64,000 bases of DNA, taken from positions 2,542,001 to 2,606,000 of the forward strand of contig CAWCTD010000003.1 of NCBI GenBank assembly GCA_963798455.1. Reading direction: 5' to 3'. The stretch comes from CAWCTD01 sp963798455 (lineage in GTDB: Bacteria > Acidobacteriota > Terriglobia > Bryobacterales > Bryobacteraceae). Positions 1 through 8,491 of the stretch are shown in pieces; positions within the stretch are counted from its first letter, which is position 1, and the number at the start of each line of letters is the position of its first letter. A program made the translations under genes and the position numbers. The notes under the pieces are model-generated. The model saw nothing but the letters and a program-made list of their open reading frames with translations, was not told the DNA's origin and ran no database searches.

Positions 1-2
1 CC

Positions 3-506
3 TCAGTCCTCTCAGCCGCATTGTTGCTCATGGCCTGTTGGCTTTTGACCTTTGCCAAAGACAAGCATTTGCCTCTGGCGCCTCAACTGATATCGGCCAA
101 AACCGTCTACATCGACAACCGGAGCGGGCAAGCCGCCATCGGAGACCGAGCCTACCAGGAGATTGCAAGCTGGGGCCGGTTCCAGGTGGTCCAGGACAGA
201 AGCCAGGCTGATTTGATCTTTCTGCTCACGGCGCGCGCCGAGACCCGCGGGTACACCACAACTGGCGGCACGCAGACTGGCACGGTCGATGAGCATGGGA
301 ACATCAGCACCACCAGTTCACCGCGACACACCAACCCAGACGTGTGGCGCTACTCCGGGCTAACCGTGTTGGACGCGAAGACAGGAGAGCACTTGTGGAC
401 CGAGTCCAAAGTAGCCGCGGTTTTCCGGAAAAGCGCAATCAAGAGAGCAATTGACGAACTACGGAAACGAATCGAAGAGGAGACCGCTCAGCCCAAGAAA
501 CACTGA
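3..506 (+). CDS. secreted or membrane-anchored protein of unknown function (5' end outside window)
   Basis: The reading frame is open from the first bases of the window, so the true start probably lies upstream; a TTG at 21 and an ATG at 30 are the only internal options near the edge. The first ~20 visible residues are hydrophobic (SVLSAALLLMACWLLTFA), as in a signal peptide or lipoprotein leader; LMAC could be a weak lipobox. The remainder (about 150 residues) has a Thr/Gly-rich stretch, then a region ending in a charged helix. The TVLDAKTGEHLWTES segment resembles small periplasmic proteins that describe themselves only as hypothetical. No catalytic motif is visible. Function unknown. Confidence 0.6.
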   Translation, partial: SVLSAALLLMACWLLTFAKDKHLPLAPQLISAKTVYIDNRSGQAAIGDRAYQEIASWGRFQVVQDRSQADLIFLLTARAETRGYTTTGGTQTGTVDEHGNISTTSSPRHTNPDVWRYSGLTVLDAKTGEHLWTESKVAAVFRKSAIKRAIDELRKRIEEETAQPKKH

Positions 507-593
507 TCTGGCTTCATATACCTCCTAAGCCGCCCTAGACCGCGCCCGACTCATCCCCGCCGGACACCCAGGAGTGGCGCAGCGCCGGGGTGT

Positions 594-734
594 GAAATTC
601 GGGCGGAAGCCGACGCTATCCGCCGAGAGATTGAGCACGCCCGGAAGCTGATCGACGAGGGCGAATCCCGCCAGTGCGTGGCCGACCTTCTGAACGTGAG
701 CCGAGTGACGATCTATCGAGTGCTTGTCGGTTGA
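594..734 (+). pseudogene. C-terminal helix-turn-helix remnant of a serine resolvase/invertase
   Basis: The frame ending in TGA at 732-734 reads EIRAEADAIRREIEHARKLI followed by DEGESRQCVADLLNVSRVTI, which has the layout of the C-terminal DNA-binding helix-turn-helix of Pin/Tn3-type serine recombinases (linker helix, then A-DLL-VSR-T-Y-R). Upstream the frame is low-complexity Pro/Arg and no catalytic N-terminal domain is present. It is therefore a fragment left by an earlier mobile element. Assignment is from pattern recognition only. Confidence 0.5.
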
Positions 735-810
735 CCGATTAACGTCAGCGACCGGATCGCTTGCGCCTTGGTGCGGCGAGGGTGTAGTTTTACATCCGGG
801 AGGCGAACTT

Positions 811-1455
811 ATGACGCTGGAATCGCCTGCGATCATCGAGCGGCTGGAAAGGTTGGAACGGCAAAACCGACACCTGAAGCGCTGTGCTGTCATTCTGCTC
901 CTGGTCCTCAGTAGTGTTTTCCTGATGGGCCAAGCGGCACCTAGCAGCCGCACCGTGGAGGCACAGAAGTTCGTTCTTGTCGATTCTGGAGGCAACGTGC
1001 GAGCTGAACTGATCATCCTTCCCTCCGGTCTTCCGGGTCTCCGCTTCCTCGACACTAAAGGCGGCATCGAGTCGCTGGTGACTGGAGGCGGGTTGGCGAT
1101 GTTTGACGGGCAGGTAAACACAGCGAATCTTTATCACTCGGGTCTTGTTATCCAAAGTCTCGCGGGCGAACGGACGATTTCACTGGGTGGATACAGTGGT
1201 GCGACACCGCCACCACGCGGTTACTCCCCTCCTGCGGCCCTTATCGGGCTGTATGGTTCCAGTGGGAAGACACGGCTTGAGCTGACGGCTGAAGAAGCTG
1301 GCCCCACGCTTTCGATGTCAGACACGGAAGGATTCAGCGCGCACCTAGGAAGAACCGATCTCCAGACGCCGCGCACGGGCGAGGATCTCAAGACCTCCGC
1401 CGCTTCCCTGGTGCTGTTCGACAAGACCGGCACGGTCATCTGGCGCGCCCCCTGA
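811..1455 (+). CDS. membrane-anchored protein with repeated beta (LVDxxGxxRAEL) units, unknown function
   Basis: The ATG at 811 is chosen because GGGAGG lies just upstream (about 797-803) and because the preceding 29 codons of the open frame look non-coding. The 214-aa product starts with a short charged coiled coil (IIERLERLERQNRHLKR), then one membrane helix (about residues 25-41). The periplasmic part is built of repeated units of the type FVLVDSGGNVRAEL / LRFLDTKG / ALIGLYGSSGKTRLEL / LVLFDKTGTVIW, a pattern found in many acidobacterial hypothetical proteins. No enzyme motif is visible. It is a single gene with no evident operon partner. Confidence 0.7.
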   Translation: MTLESPAIIERLERLERQNRHLKRCAVILLLVLSSVFLMGQAAPSSRTVEAQKFVLVDSGGNVRAELIILPSGLPGLRFLDTKGGIESLVTGGGLAMFDGQVNTANLYHSGLVIQSLAGERTISLGGYSGATPPPRGYSPPAALIGLYGSSGKTRLELTAEEAGPTLSMSDTEGFSAHLGRTDLQTPRTGEDLKTSAASLVLFDKTGTVIWRAP

Positions 1456-1624
1456 ACGCGGCGGATGACGCCCGGCCAAGGGTGGTCCGTGTCAGCCACG
1501 TCGCGGGTTTCCGTGAGAACAAGCGTATCGGCGAAGAACGCGAGACGGAGACCCTGCCAGAAAACTGAAGGGAATGTGCTGCTGGTTCCTGAGTCTTGGC
1601 TTCTCCCAGCGGCTTTTCCGGCAT

Positions 1625-2197
1625 CTATTGCGACTTCAGCCAGCCGATCAGTAGCCGCGGATCGACGCGAGGTTGCTTAATCGTATTTACCGTGAGGTAG
1701 CCAACAAACCTATCGCCCTTAAAGATCCTTGGCGGGGTTGATGCCACGTCGTTGAAGGGAGAATATGAGGACACGTCACTACCATACTTGCCCACATCGT
1801 TGAAGATCGACGTTGAACTAACGTCGCTTCCGTACGGCCCAACGTCGTTCAGGAGTGAGTCCCGGTCCACATCGCTCCGTGTGATCTTGCCAAGGAACTG
1901 GCCGTCGTCGGCGACGATAACAGCGCCCTCTAACGCCTCCAGGCCAACCGTCGCGCGGACGGCCGGAGCAGTACTTGCGTGCGTCAGCTTCGCAACGATC
2001 CCAGTGAACCACGTGTCCAAGGCGAAGCGTTCTTGGTCTGTGAGCTTTTGCAGTCCGGCTCGCTGATACTCGGCTGCCGACATAAAGTCGGCGACACTTA
2101 GGCGGGTTTGACCCTGCTGCGCACTCCCCACCCCAGCGAGCGCCAGAGCCAGTAGAACTCCAGCCACTACGAGCCATCGAATCCCCGGGATGAGCAT
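1625..2197 (-). CDS. secreted protein with tandem NDVGxYGSDVS repeats
   Basis: The start is the ATG at 2197, with GGGGAGG six bases upstream; a longer frame to 2245 lacks a ribosome site. The 190-aa product has an N-terminal signal peptide (WLVVAGVLLALALAGVGSAQ), an alpha-helical middle and a C-terminal half with repeated units LLNDVGPYGSDVSS and IFNDVGKYGSDVSS, followed by SPFNDVAS and a closing RFVGYLTVN strand. This repeat layout is known from bacterial 4-fold beta-flower-like proteins of unknown role. The neighbouring genes are on mobile or unknown DNA, so context gives no function. Confidence 0.7.
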   Translation of the reverse strand: MLIPGIRWLVVAGVLLALALAGVGSAQQGQTRLSVADFMSAAEYQRAGLQKLTDQERFALDTWFTGIVAKLTHASTAPAVRATVGLEALEGAVIVADDGQFLGKITRSDVDRDSLLNDVGPYGSDVSSTSIFNDVGKYGSDVSSYSPFNDVASTPPRIFKGDRFVGYLTVNTIKQPRVDPRLLIGWLKSQ

Positions 2198-2439
2198 GTT
2201 CGCCTCCCCAGACAAAAGGTACACCTGCGACACTCGCAAGTTCAAGGCCCGAGTTCACGAGTTCGAGCCGCGACTTCACGAAGGTCGCGACTTGACAAAT
2301 TCGGTCGCGAGTCCGCGTCTGAGAAAAAAATACCGGGCGCAAAAAAACAAAACGACGGGAATGTCTCGCTCGGCCCAAGGGTGCCCCGGCTTTCGCCGCG
2401 CTCGCGTTCCGGACAACTCCCGACACCTCGCCCGCGGCG

Positions 2440-2649
2440 TCACTTCTTCCTCGGGGACCGGCCCGCGCGTTCCCGCGCCAAGCGTTCCGCCGTGCGCTTC
2501 CGGGCCGCGGCTTCGGATGCCTTCTTAGCGCGGGCCGTGCGCTCTGCTGCCGTCATGGTCTCAAGACTCCGCTTGCCACCACGGGAACCCATCTCGGCCA
2601 TTACCCGCCGCATCAGATCACGCGTCATTTCCTTGCCCATACGACCCAT
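2440..2649 (-). CDS. small basic Ala/Arg/Lys-rich protein, unknown function
   Basis: A 69-aa protein starting at ATG 2649 with AAGGTGG six bases upstream. It is strongly basic, with the core MGSRGGKRSLETMTAAERTA and an alanine/lysine helix ending in SPRKK. Similar short GGK...T-ERTARAKKAS proteins are common on bacterial mobile DNA and may bind nucleic acid, but this is inference. It is transcribed divergently from the ardC cassette, so the 200-bp region between them likely holds two promoters. Confidence 0.55.
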   Translation of the reverse strand: MGRMGKEMTRDLMRRVMAEMGSRGGKRSLETMTAAERTARAKKASEAAARKRTAERLARERAGRSPRKK

Positions 2650-2703
2650 AATACCACCTTACCGCTTAGAGGCGATTTGTTCATCGGAAAGCCGATTTTA
2701 CTA

Positions 2704-2733
2704 TTGACACACCTAAGCGATTAGGTGTATTCT
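2704..2733 (+). promoter_or_regulatory. promoter with an operator palindrome inside the spacer, upstream of ardC
   Basis: A TTGACA box at 2704-2709 and TATTCT at 2728-2733 are 18 bases apart. A perfect 8-bp inverted repeat, ACACCTAA-GCGA-TTAGGTGT (2709-2728), fills the spacer and touches both boxes. A repressor bound here would block RNA polymerase directly. The start of ardC is 115 bases downstream. The regulator is not identified; none of the neighbouring genes has an obvious repressor fold. Confidence 0.6.
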
Positions 2734-2847
2734 GGGCTTGCGCTGGTGTTCGATTACTAAACCGAATCGAACATTGGAGCGAATCGGGACCGCATCAGAT
2801 TGGCGTCTGGTACGGCCCCTAAACACCAAAGCTGAATAGGAGCTTCG

Positions 2848-3765
2848 ATGTCTACACCTGAGAATACCGCAACCGAGAAACCGGACGTTTACCGCAAGGT
2901 GACGGACGCAATCGTAGACGCAATCGAGCAAGGCGTGAAGTCCTGGCGTATGCCCTGGCACACCTCGGGCCGCTTTGCCTTCTCACCCATCAATGCCATA
3001 ACCCGCAAGCCCTACCGTGGCGTGAACGTGCTTGCGCTCTGGGCCGTGGCCCGCACCAAGGGCTACGAACGCGGAGAGTGGGCCACGTATCCGCAATGGC
3101 AGGAACGCGGCGCCCAGGTCCGCAAGGGCGAAAAGAGCGCATCCGTAGCCTTCTGGAAATTCGCGGACGGACGCGCGGAGAGTCAAGACGGCGACGAACC
3201 GGAACAGGTTAGCTCCCGGTCCCGTCTGCTGTTCTGCCGTGAGTACCATGTGTTCAACGCTGCCCAGGTAGACGGCTACACGGCCAAACCGGACGCGGAT
3301 ACACCCATTGAGGAGCGCATCGAATCCGCGGAAGCGTTCTTCGGACGGGTTCCGGCCCGTGTGGTGCATCAGGGCAACCGGGCGTTTTACACCCCAGCCG
3401 ATGACACAATCAGCCTTCCGCCGTTTGCTGCGTTCTTCACTCCCACGGATTACTACAGCACCCGCGCGCATGAAACCGGGCATTGGACGGCCGAAGCGGG
3501 CCGCTGCAACCGGGAGCTTGGGAAGCGCTTCGGCGATAACGCCTACAGCGTCGAAGAGCTGGTAGCAGAGCTGACGGCCGCTTTCACGCTGGCACACTTG
3601 GGCCTGAGCAGCGAACCGCGGCCCGACCATGCCCAGTACATCGCCTCATGGCTCAAGGTTCTGAAGGCCGATAAGCGGGCCATTTTCACGGCTGCATCGA
3701 AGGCGCAACAGGCCGCGGATTACATTGTCCGGGAGTCCGGGCGGACGGTGGAGGTGGCAGCATGA
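2848..3765 (+). CDS. ardC: ArdC-family antirestriction protein
   Basis: The 305-aa protein has the two ArdC parts. The N-terminal single-stranded-DNA-binding domain (residues about 10-135) carries DVYRKVTDAIVDAIEQG, the SWRMPWH segment and the YRGVNVLALW segment. The C-terminal zincin-like metallopeptidase domain carries HETGH at residues 208-212 and the downstream ELVAEL helix supplying the third ligand. ArdC proteins of plasmids and conjugative elements bind incoming ssDNA and counter host restriction. The length fits the family. It is the first gene of a three-gene cassette; the last codon overlaps the next start (ATGA), indicating translational coupling. Confidence 0.9.
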   Translation: MSTPENTATEKPDVYRKVTDAIVDAIEQGVKSWRMPWHTSGRFAFSPINAITRKPYRGVNVLALWAVARTKGYERGEWATYPQWQERGAQVRKGEKSASVAFWKFADGRAESQDGDEPEQVSSRSRLLFCREYHVFNAAQVDGYTAKPDADTPIEERIESAEAFFGRVPARVVHQGNRAFYTPADDTISLPPFAAFFTPTDYYSTRAHETGHWTAEAGRCNRELGKRFGDNAYSVEELVAELTAAFTLAHLGLSSEPRPDHAQYIASWLKVLKADKRAIFTAASKAQQAADYIVRESGRTVEVAA

Positions 3766-4451
3766 CGCCGCTCGTTGAGAAGTACAGACCGCGCACGATA
3801 AGCGATTTCGCGGGGCTTGACCGGCCCCGCGCGGTCCTCTCGCAGCTTGCCGCACAGCCGTATTGTTCCGCGTGGCTCTTTCTCGGTCCCAGTGGTCTCG
3901 GCAAGACCACAATGGCCCTGGCTTTTTCCGAGCAGATCGGCGCCGAGCTACACCATGTTCCATCTCGGAAGTGTGACCTTCAGACCGTCGAAGAGGTAGT
4001 GCGCTCCTGCTGGTACGTTCCCATGACGGGCCAGTGGCACGTGGTTCTCGTGGATGAAGCGGATCAAATGAGCAGCTCGGCGCAACTGGCGTTCTTGTCC
4101 AAGCTGGACGCGACGGCTGCCCCGCCAAACACGATTTTCATCTTTAACGCGAACGCCACAGATCACCTGGAGGACCGATTCCTGAGCCGTTGCCGGACGG
4201 TGAGGTTTCAGCCCTGTGACATCGCCAAACCTGCCGTGGAGTTACTCGGAACCATTTGGAGGTCCGAAACCACGCTGCCACAGCGCGATTTTCAGGGAAT
4301 CTTACAGCGCGCACAGTGGAACATCCGGCAGGCGATCATGGACCTGGAATTGGAGATCCTTGCTCCGTCGCGCCCGCGCGAACTCCAGCCGATAAACGCC
4401 TTCATGCCTCCTTCCCAGAGGGCGCTATTGCGGGACCGAGGTGAAGCATGA
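3762..4451 (+). CDS. clamp-loader-like AAA+ ATPase (RFC/DnaX type)
   Basis: The 229-aa protein has the signature of the RFC small-subunit/DnaX family: PLVEKYRPRTISDFAGLD at the start, Walker A GPSGLGKT (42-49), Walker B VVLVDEAD (94-101), sensor-1 region FIFNAN (127-131) and the SRC motif (142-144). It is short: the lid region is present but the C-terminal collar of true clamp loaders is absent. Sitting between ardC and a recombinase with ATGA overlaps on both sides, it is probably an element-encoded replication or recombination helper rather than the host clamp loader. The exact partner is unknown. Confidence 0.85.
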   Translation: MTPLVEKYRPRTISDFAGLDRPRAVLSQLAAQPYCSAWLFLGPSGLGKTTMALAFSEQIGAELHHVPSRKCDLQTVEEVVRSCWYVPMTGQWHVVLVDEADQMSSSAQLAFLSKLDATAAPPNTIFIFNANATDHLEDRFLSRCRTVRFQPCDIAKPAVELLGTIWRSETTLPQRDFQGILQRAQWNIRQAIMDLELEILAPSRPRELQPINAFMPPSQRALLRDRGEA

Positions 4452-5431
4452 CACCGGACACCCAGGTCATCGGGCCAGTGTCGGGCAGGGGGGCGGACGC
4501 GGTTCTGCTCCCCGCTCTCCCGTCTGAACAGGTCCGGGCGTACATCCGGGCATCCAAAGCAGAGAGCACGCTACGGGGCTACCAGAGCGATTGGCGGGGC
4601 TTCTGTGCGTGGTGCGAGTCCCGCGGCCTCTGCCCCTTGCCCGCGACTCCAGAGACGGTAGCGGGCTATATCGCCGAATGCGCGGGACGCCTGAAAGTGG
4701 GCAGCATTCAGCGGAGATTGAACGCAATCGCCGAAGCGCACAAGGCGGCCGGGCTGGATTCCCCTACGCACACCGGCATCGTGCGGAACACCCTTAAGGG
4801 CATCAAGCGCACGCTCGGGACCGCGCCAGTGCAGAAGGCCCCGGTGCTCACGGCGGATATCCGGGCCATGGTGGGCGCCGCGGAAGTGGGCAGGATCGGC
4901 GCGCGCGACCGGGCGCTAGTCTTGCTTGGGTTCGCGGGCGCGTTCCGCCGCTCGGAGCTGGTGGGGCTGGACGTTGAGGATTGCGCGTTCGGCAAAGACG
5001 GCCTGACGGTGACGTTGAGGCGGTCCAAGACCGATCAGGAGCGCACGGGCCGGAAGGTAGGTATACCCTACGGCGCGAATCCTGAGACTTGCCCGGTCCG
5101 GACCTTGCAAGCCTGGCTGGAACAGGCGGCCATAGCCGGGGGGCCGGTGTTCCGCGCCATCAACCGCCATGGGCACCTAGCGCCGGGCCGGTTGAGCGGT
5201 ATCGACGTGGCGCGGGTGGTGAAGAAGCTGGCAGGCCGGGCCGGCCTAGACGCGGCCAAGTACGCGGGACACTCACTAAGGGCCGGCCACGCTACGACTG
5301 CGGCCATCGCGGGCGCTTCGGAGCGCTCGATCATGAACCAGACCGGGCATCGGTCGGTTCAGATGGTACGGCGGTACATTCGGGACGGCAATTTGTTCCG
5401 CGACAACAGCGCCGGGAAGTTGGGGCTGTAG
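4448..5431 (+). CDS. tyrosine recombinase / integrase
   Basis: The 327-aa protein has an N-terminal SAM-like core-binding domain (residues about 25-120; TLRGYQSDWRGFCAWC) and a catalytic domain with the full active-site set: Arg167 (FRRSELVGL), Lys194 (RSKTDQE), His275-x-x-Arg278 (HSLRAGHAT), His301 (TGHRS) and Tyr310 (RRYIRDG). It overlaps the ATPase gene by 4 bases and ends the cassette. It lacks the extra integron IntI helix as far as can be judged. It presumably mobilises this cassette; a degenerate tRNA 3' half at 13309-13361 could be one old attachment end. Confidence 0.92.
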   Translation: MTPDTQVIGPVSGRGADAVLLPALPSEQVRAYIRASKAESTLRGYQSDWRGFCAWCESRGLCPLPATPETVAGYIAECAGRLKVGSIQRRLNAIAEAHKAAGLDSPTHTGIVRNTLKGIKRTLGTAPVQKAPVLTADIRAMVGAAEVGRIGARDRALVLLGFAGAFRRSELVGLDVEDCAFGKDGLTVTLRRSKTDQERTGRKVGIPYGANPETCPVRTLQAWLEQAAIAGGPVFRAINRHGHLAPGRLSGIDVARVVKKLAGRAGLDAAKYAGHSLRAGHATTAAIAGASERSIMNQTGHRSVQMVRRYIRDGNLFRDNSAGKLGL

Positions 5432-5716
5432 GTGAGAGTTAACGCTAAGCCCGAGCGGTAGCGGCAAAGGGAGGCGACTCTGGCGATCCCTCATACGATG
5501 CTTTCCCTCTCCTTGCCCCGTTCCAGAGGTCCTGCTATGGGACTTTGGTACTGCTGCCCGGAATACTCTGGTTCCAGCACCCAGCCGAGTCAGACACCCT
5601 AGCGGACCTACTGGGGTACTGGTATAAAAGCTGCGCGTTTCCTAGTCCGAGCAGGTACTCCAGGTTCTCGCGTCAGCGCCACTCGGTGTCTAACATGAAA
5701 CACGGGAGGTAGGCAA

Positions 5717-6481
5717 GTGATTGTGAAGTTCAACAGGACCTCGCACAGCGCGGATGCGGACCTTCGGGAGTCCTATCGTCAGAGGTTGATGAAAGTGCGA
5801 CCGCTGAGAGCGTCGAGGATAGTCATCTATGCTGTGCTCGCCGCGCTCGCTCTAAGCGGCCAGCCCGCGCATGCTGATGCCTTGACAGCCAATCTCAATT
5901 GCATTTTGGCCGGGTCGAACCTCGTCTCCTGTAGCCCGTCGTTCTTCTTCGGAACGGTGACGTTGGACGATTCAGTGGGCGGTGGACAGATCAGCCTCAC
6001 TGTTAACGTGCAAGGGTACGCAGGCAAGTTTAGGGATTTGATGCTGAACTTCGATGATGGTGGAACCCTGATTACCTCGGTCACGTCGGAGGATGGGCAG
6101 GCCAGTCTCCTGCCCGACGGGTTCTCGCTCCCGCCTTACAACGACGGGATGTTCGACGTTGGAGGAAGCGGGGCCAAGGGCTGGTACAGCGACAATGCTC
6201 ACTACACCACGCTGTTGACCGGCAGCTCGCCCCTGACCCTCGACATGTTCAACGTTAGGGACTCTCAGGAACACCTGAGTGTGGCCCTGCTCTTACAAGA
6301 CCTCACGAGCACTGGCGACAGTTCCCCGAAGGTTGGCGGAATATGGGAGGGCGGCGACCCCCCGCAGGAAATTCCCGAACCCACCACTGCCGCGCTCCTG
6401 AGCAGCGGCCTGATCCTGCTCGCTTTGGCGTCGCGACGGCGCGAGGTCTCCCAGCGGAGTCGCTCGGGATGGAAAGGATGA
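5717..6481 (+). CDS. PEP-CTERM sorting-domain exported protein
   Basis: The GTG at 5717 follows GGGAGGT at 5704-5710. The 254-aa product has a signal peptide after a charged leader (VIYAVLAALALSGQPAHA), a beta-rich middle with no recognised catalytic motif and a C-terminal tripartite sorting tag: PEPTTAALLSS, a hydrophobic helix, then ASRRRE. PEP-CTERM proteins are cut and anchored by an exosortase at the cell surface or in exopolysaccharide. The tag is unusual in being followed by about 14 extra residues. The 285-bp gap after the integrase holds nothing recognisable. Confidence 0.8.
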   Translation: MIVKFNRTSHSADADLRESYRQRLMKVRPLRASRIVIYAVLAALALSGQPAHADALTANLNCILAGSNLVSCSPSFFFGTVTLDDSVGGGQISLTVNVQGYAGKFRDLMLNFDDGGTLITSVTSEDGQASLLPDGFSLPPYNDGMFDVGGSGAKGWYSDNAHYTTLLTGSSPLTLDMFNVRDSQEHLSVALLLQDLTSTGDSSPKVGGIWEGGDPPQEIPEPTTAALLSSGLILLALASRRREVSQRSRSGWKG

Positions 6482-6487
6482 AATCAA

Positions 6488-7132
6488 ATGCGTCTACGCG
6501 ATATGAAGCTGATCGGTTTACTGGTGCTGCTCCTCTCGGTGGCGGGTGTGGCGTATGCCGGCCCCATCTTCGAACCTGTCGGCCCCGATGACGGCTACCT
6601 GCGCATCGAGCCGGGCGACTCTTCCGGTCACGGGAACCTTATCCCGCTCCTCGATCTATCCCTCATACCTGGCGCCGTGCCCGGCGCAACGCTCCTTATG
6701 CAGTCGGTCGGCGGGCTCTGCTTCAGCTACGGGACCATGTGCATGTCAACTTCGCTGGGGGCAGTGTTCACGGAAGATACCACTACCGCCGCGGACCCGA
6801 ACACTCTGCAACGGCTGCTCACCGCTATAGGGCCTCCCCAAGGGATTGCGGACCTCGCCAGTCCGAGTACTTACTATATGGGACTGTCCACGAACTTCGA
6901 GGGGGACTTCTGGGTGCCTAACGGCTCCGTCTTGTCGGTGGTCATTCCAAACGGTGTGAACTGGCTCGCTCTGGGCGTGATTGACAGCTATTACAGGGAC
7001 AACACTACATGGGAGGGGCATACCCTCGGCGTAGAGCTTGAGGTCGCCACTCCGGAGCCCGGCACTCTGCTGCTGTTCGCGTCGGGTCTTGGCCTTCTGG
7101 GTGCCTTCCTGCGCAAGTACCGGACAAGCTAG
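6488..7132 (+). CDS. PEP-CTERM sorting-domain exported protein
   Basis: The ATG at 6488 follows GGAAAGGA, and the previous PEP-CTERM gene ends only 6 bases upstream, so the two form an operon. The 214-aa product has a signal peptide (IGLLVLLLSVAGVAYAG), a beta-rich mature part (FEPVGPDDGYL...) and a classical sorting tag: PEPGTLLLFASGLGLLGAFL followed by RKYRTS. No exosortase gene is in the window, so sorting must rely on one encoded elsewhere. The molecular role of the mature part is unknown. Confidence 0.82.
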   Translation: MRLRDMKLIGLLVLLLSVAGVAYAGPIFEPVGPDDGYLRIEPGDSSGHGNLIPLLDLSLIPGAVPGATLLMQSVGGLCFSYGTMCMSTSLGAVFTEDTTTAADPNTLQRLLTAIGPPQGIADLASPSTYYMGLSTNFEGDFWVPNGSVLSVVIPNGVNWLALGVIDSYYRDNTTWEGHTLGVELEVATPEPGTLLLFASGLGLLGAFLRKYRTS

Positions 7133-7275
7133 CCGCTGACGTCCCTCGTCGCTTCGAAGAACCGTTTATTCTCATCCTTGTCGCCGCTGTCGATGTACAG
7201 CTCAACAGCCGCCTCATCGGTCATCCAGATTTAGATGGTAGTGCTCGCCCTCGGATCATTCGTGTCGGGCCGCAT
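7129..7275 (-). pseudogene. short remnant resembling a DUF4268 C-terminus
   Basis: On the minus strand a 48-codon frame from ATG 7275 reads MRPDTNDPRASTTI, an in-frame TAA, then IWMTDEAAVELYIDSGDK-DENKRFFEA. The VELYIDxGDKxENKxxF pattern is typical of the DUF4268 domain found in restriction-associated and hypothetical proteins. Only the fragment remains, it contains a stop, and it overlaps the last bases of the PEP-CTERM gene. Read as decayed accessory DNA. Confidence 0.35.
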
Positions 7276-7641
7276 GTCAGCACACCGCCGTTGAATCCTT
7301 CGCAGGCTACTCCCGACCCCTCTCGCGTCTGCCCCTCGGCTTCCATCGGAAGCGAGCCCACGTCTTGGCCCTGCCGCCCCTGTGGCCGTCTTGCCAGTCG
7401 GCGGGTTGCAGGGCCCGTTGGCGCGCAGTGCGGCTAGGGCGCGGCCCGCCCCGCCGATCCCTCACTCCCTCCCCCCTGACCCCGAATTCCGTCTGAGCAT
7501 TACTGCCTAACGTGATGTTTCACTTCGAGGTTTCGGGATCGAGAGCCAGGGCGGAACCTCCATCGAGACGTGACCAGGTGTATTCTGAGGGCTGATCGGG
7601 CACCGAGATGGGAATCCCAAGCCAATAAGGAGACTACGAGC
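7276..7641. other. 366-bp intergenic stretch before sodC, no gene seen
   Basis: No frame with plausible coding character or ribosome site was found. The last part must hold the sodC promoter, but no convincing -35/-10 pair could be identified; the site AGGTGTATTCTG at 7576-7587 resembles the ardC -10 region but has no -35 partner. Confidence 0.4.
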
Positions 7642-8175
7642 ATGACGACGCGGACGTTTTCCGGTATAGCAATGACGGTGCTGCTGCTGAGTGCTTGCGG
7701 CACCATGGCCGGTGCGGAAAAGGCACGAGGCACGGCGACGGCACAAATCAAGGACATCAAGGGCCAGAATGTTGGCCAAGCGAAGTTGAGGGCTACAAAA
7801 GGCGGCGTCGAGATTTCAGTAACGGTCATGAATCTGAGCCCTGGCATTCACGCCATCCACATCCACGAGGCAGGAAAGTGTGATGCCCCGGATTTCAAGA
7901 CGGCGGGCGGACACTTCAATCCGGCGAACAAGAAACATGGCACGCTCAACCCGGAGGGCCATCACGCTGGCGACTTGCCCAACCTGACGGTCGGCGCGAA
8001 CGGCAGGGGCACCTTCAAGAGCATGATTCCCGACATCACCCTTGCCGGTGTGGATGCCAATTCGCTGTTCCACAAAGGTGGCACGAGTGTCGTCATCCAC
8101 GAGAAGGCTGACGACATGAAGACCGATCCAGCGGGCAACGCTGGTTCACGCATTGCCTGTGGTGTGATTCAATAG
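7642..8175 (+). CDS. sodC: Cu/Zn superoxide dismutase family lipoprotein
   Basis: The ATG at 7642 follows AAGGAGA (7627-7633). The 177-aa product starts with a lipoprotein leader ending in the lipobox LLSAC, placing it in the periplasm or outer membrane. Metal-binding residues of the family are visible: HIHEAGKC, GGHFNP, HHAGDLPN, VVIHEKADD and the terminal GSRIACGVI, with the two cysteines able to form the conserved disulfide. The enzyme converts superoxide to oxygen and peroxide. Length is normal for bacterial SodC. It appears monocistronic. Confidence 0.92.
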   Translation: MTTRTFSGIAMTVLLLSACGTMAGAEKARGTATAQIKDIKGQNVGQAKLRATKGGVEISVTVMNLSPGIHAIHIHEAGKCDAPDFKTAGGHFNPANKKHGTLNPEGHHAGDLPNLTVGANGRGTFKSMIPDITLAGVDANSLFHKGGTSVVIHEKADDMKTDPAGNAGSRIACGVIQ

Positions 8176-8263
8176 CTAGGCGGCACACATCCAAGCGAGG
8201 CGAGGCGCACGCCGGTTGGTGTCAATGGGTGTAGACTACAGCCGGGAGTAGGAAGAGGCAGCC

Positions 8264-8470
8264 ATGAGCCAAAAGACATTCGCTCTCACAGCCGGGGTCG
8301 TCTTTCTGCTGATCGCCCTCGGTCATCTGCTGCGCGTTGTGCTCGGAGCGACGCTCGTCGTCGAAGGATTCGCAGTTCCGATGTGGGTGAGCGTGCTCGC
8401 GGTGGTTGTGACGGGTTTCCTTGCCTTCGAGGGCTTTCGGCTGAGCTGTACGCCTAAGTCGGAGCGCTGA
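8264..8470 (+). CDS. small two-helix membrane protein, unknown function
   Basis: A 68-aa protein starting at ATG 8264 with a GGAAGAGG site upstream. Two membrane helices are visible (TAGVVFLLIALGHLLRVVLG and VPMWVSVLAVVVTGFLAFEG) and a short cysteine-containing tail. Similar small proteins are frequent in acidobacteria. It is the first of several very small membrane-protein ORFs in the 8.2-12.9 kb stretch. Function unknown. Confidence 0.65.
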   Translation: MSQKTFALTAGVVFLLIALGHLLRVVLGATLVVEGFAVPMWVSVLAVVVTGFLAFEGFRLSCTPKSER

Positions 8471-8491
8471 ACTGCCATTGGGGGAAAACTC

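Noticed and set aside
7576..7587. AGGTGTATTCTG shared with the ardC promoter as a common promoter for sodC
   Set aside because: No -35 box at the proper distance and no palindrome around the sodC copy.
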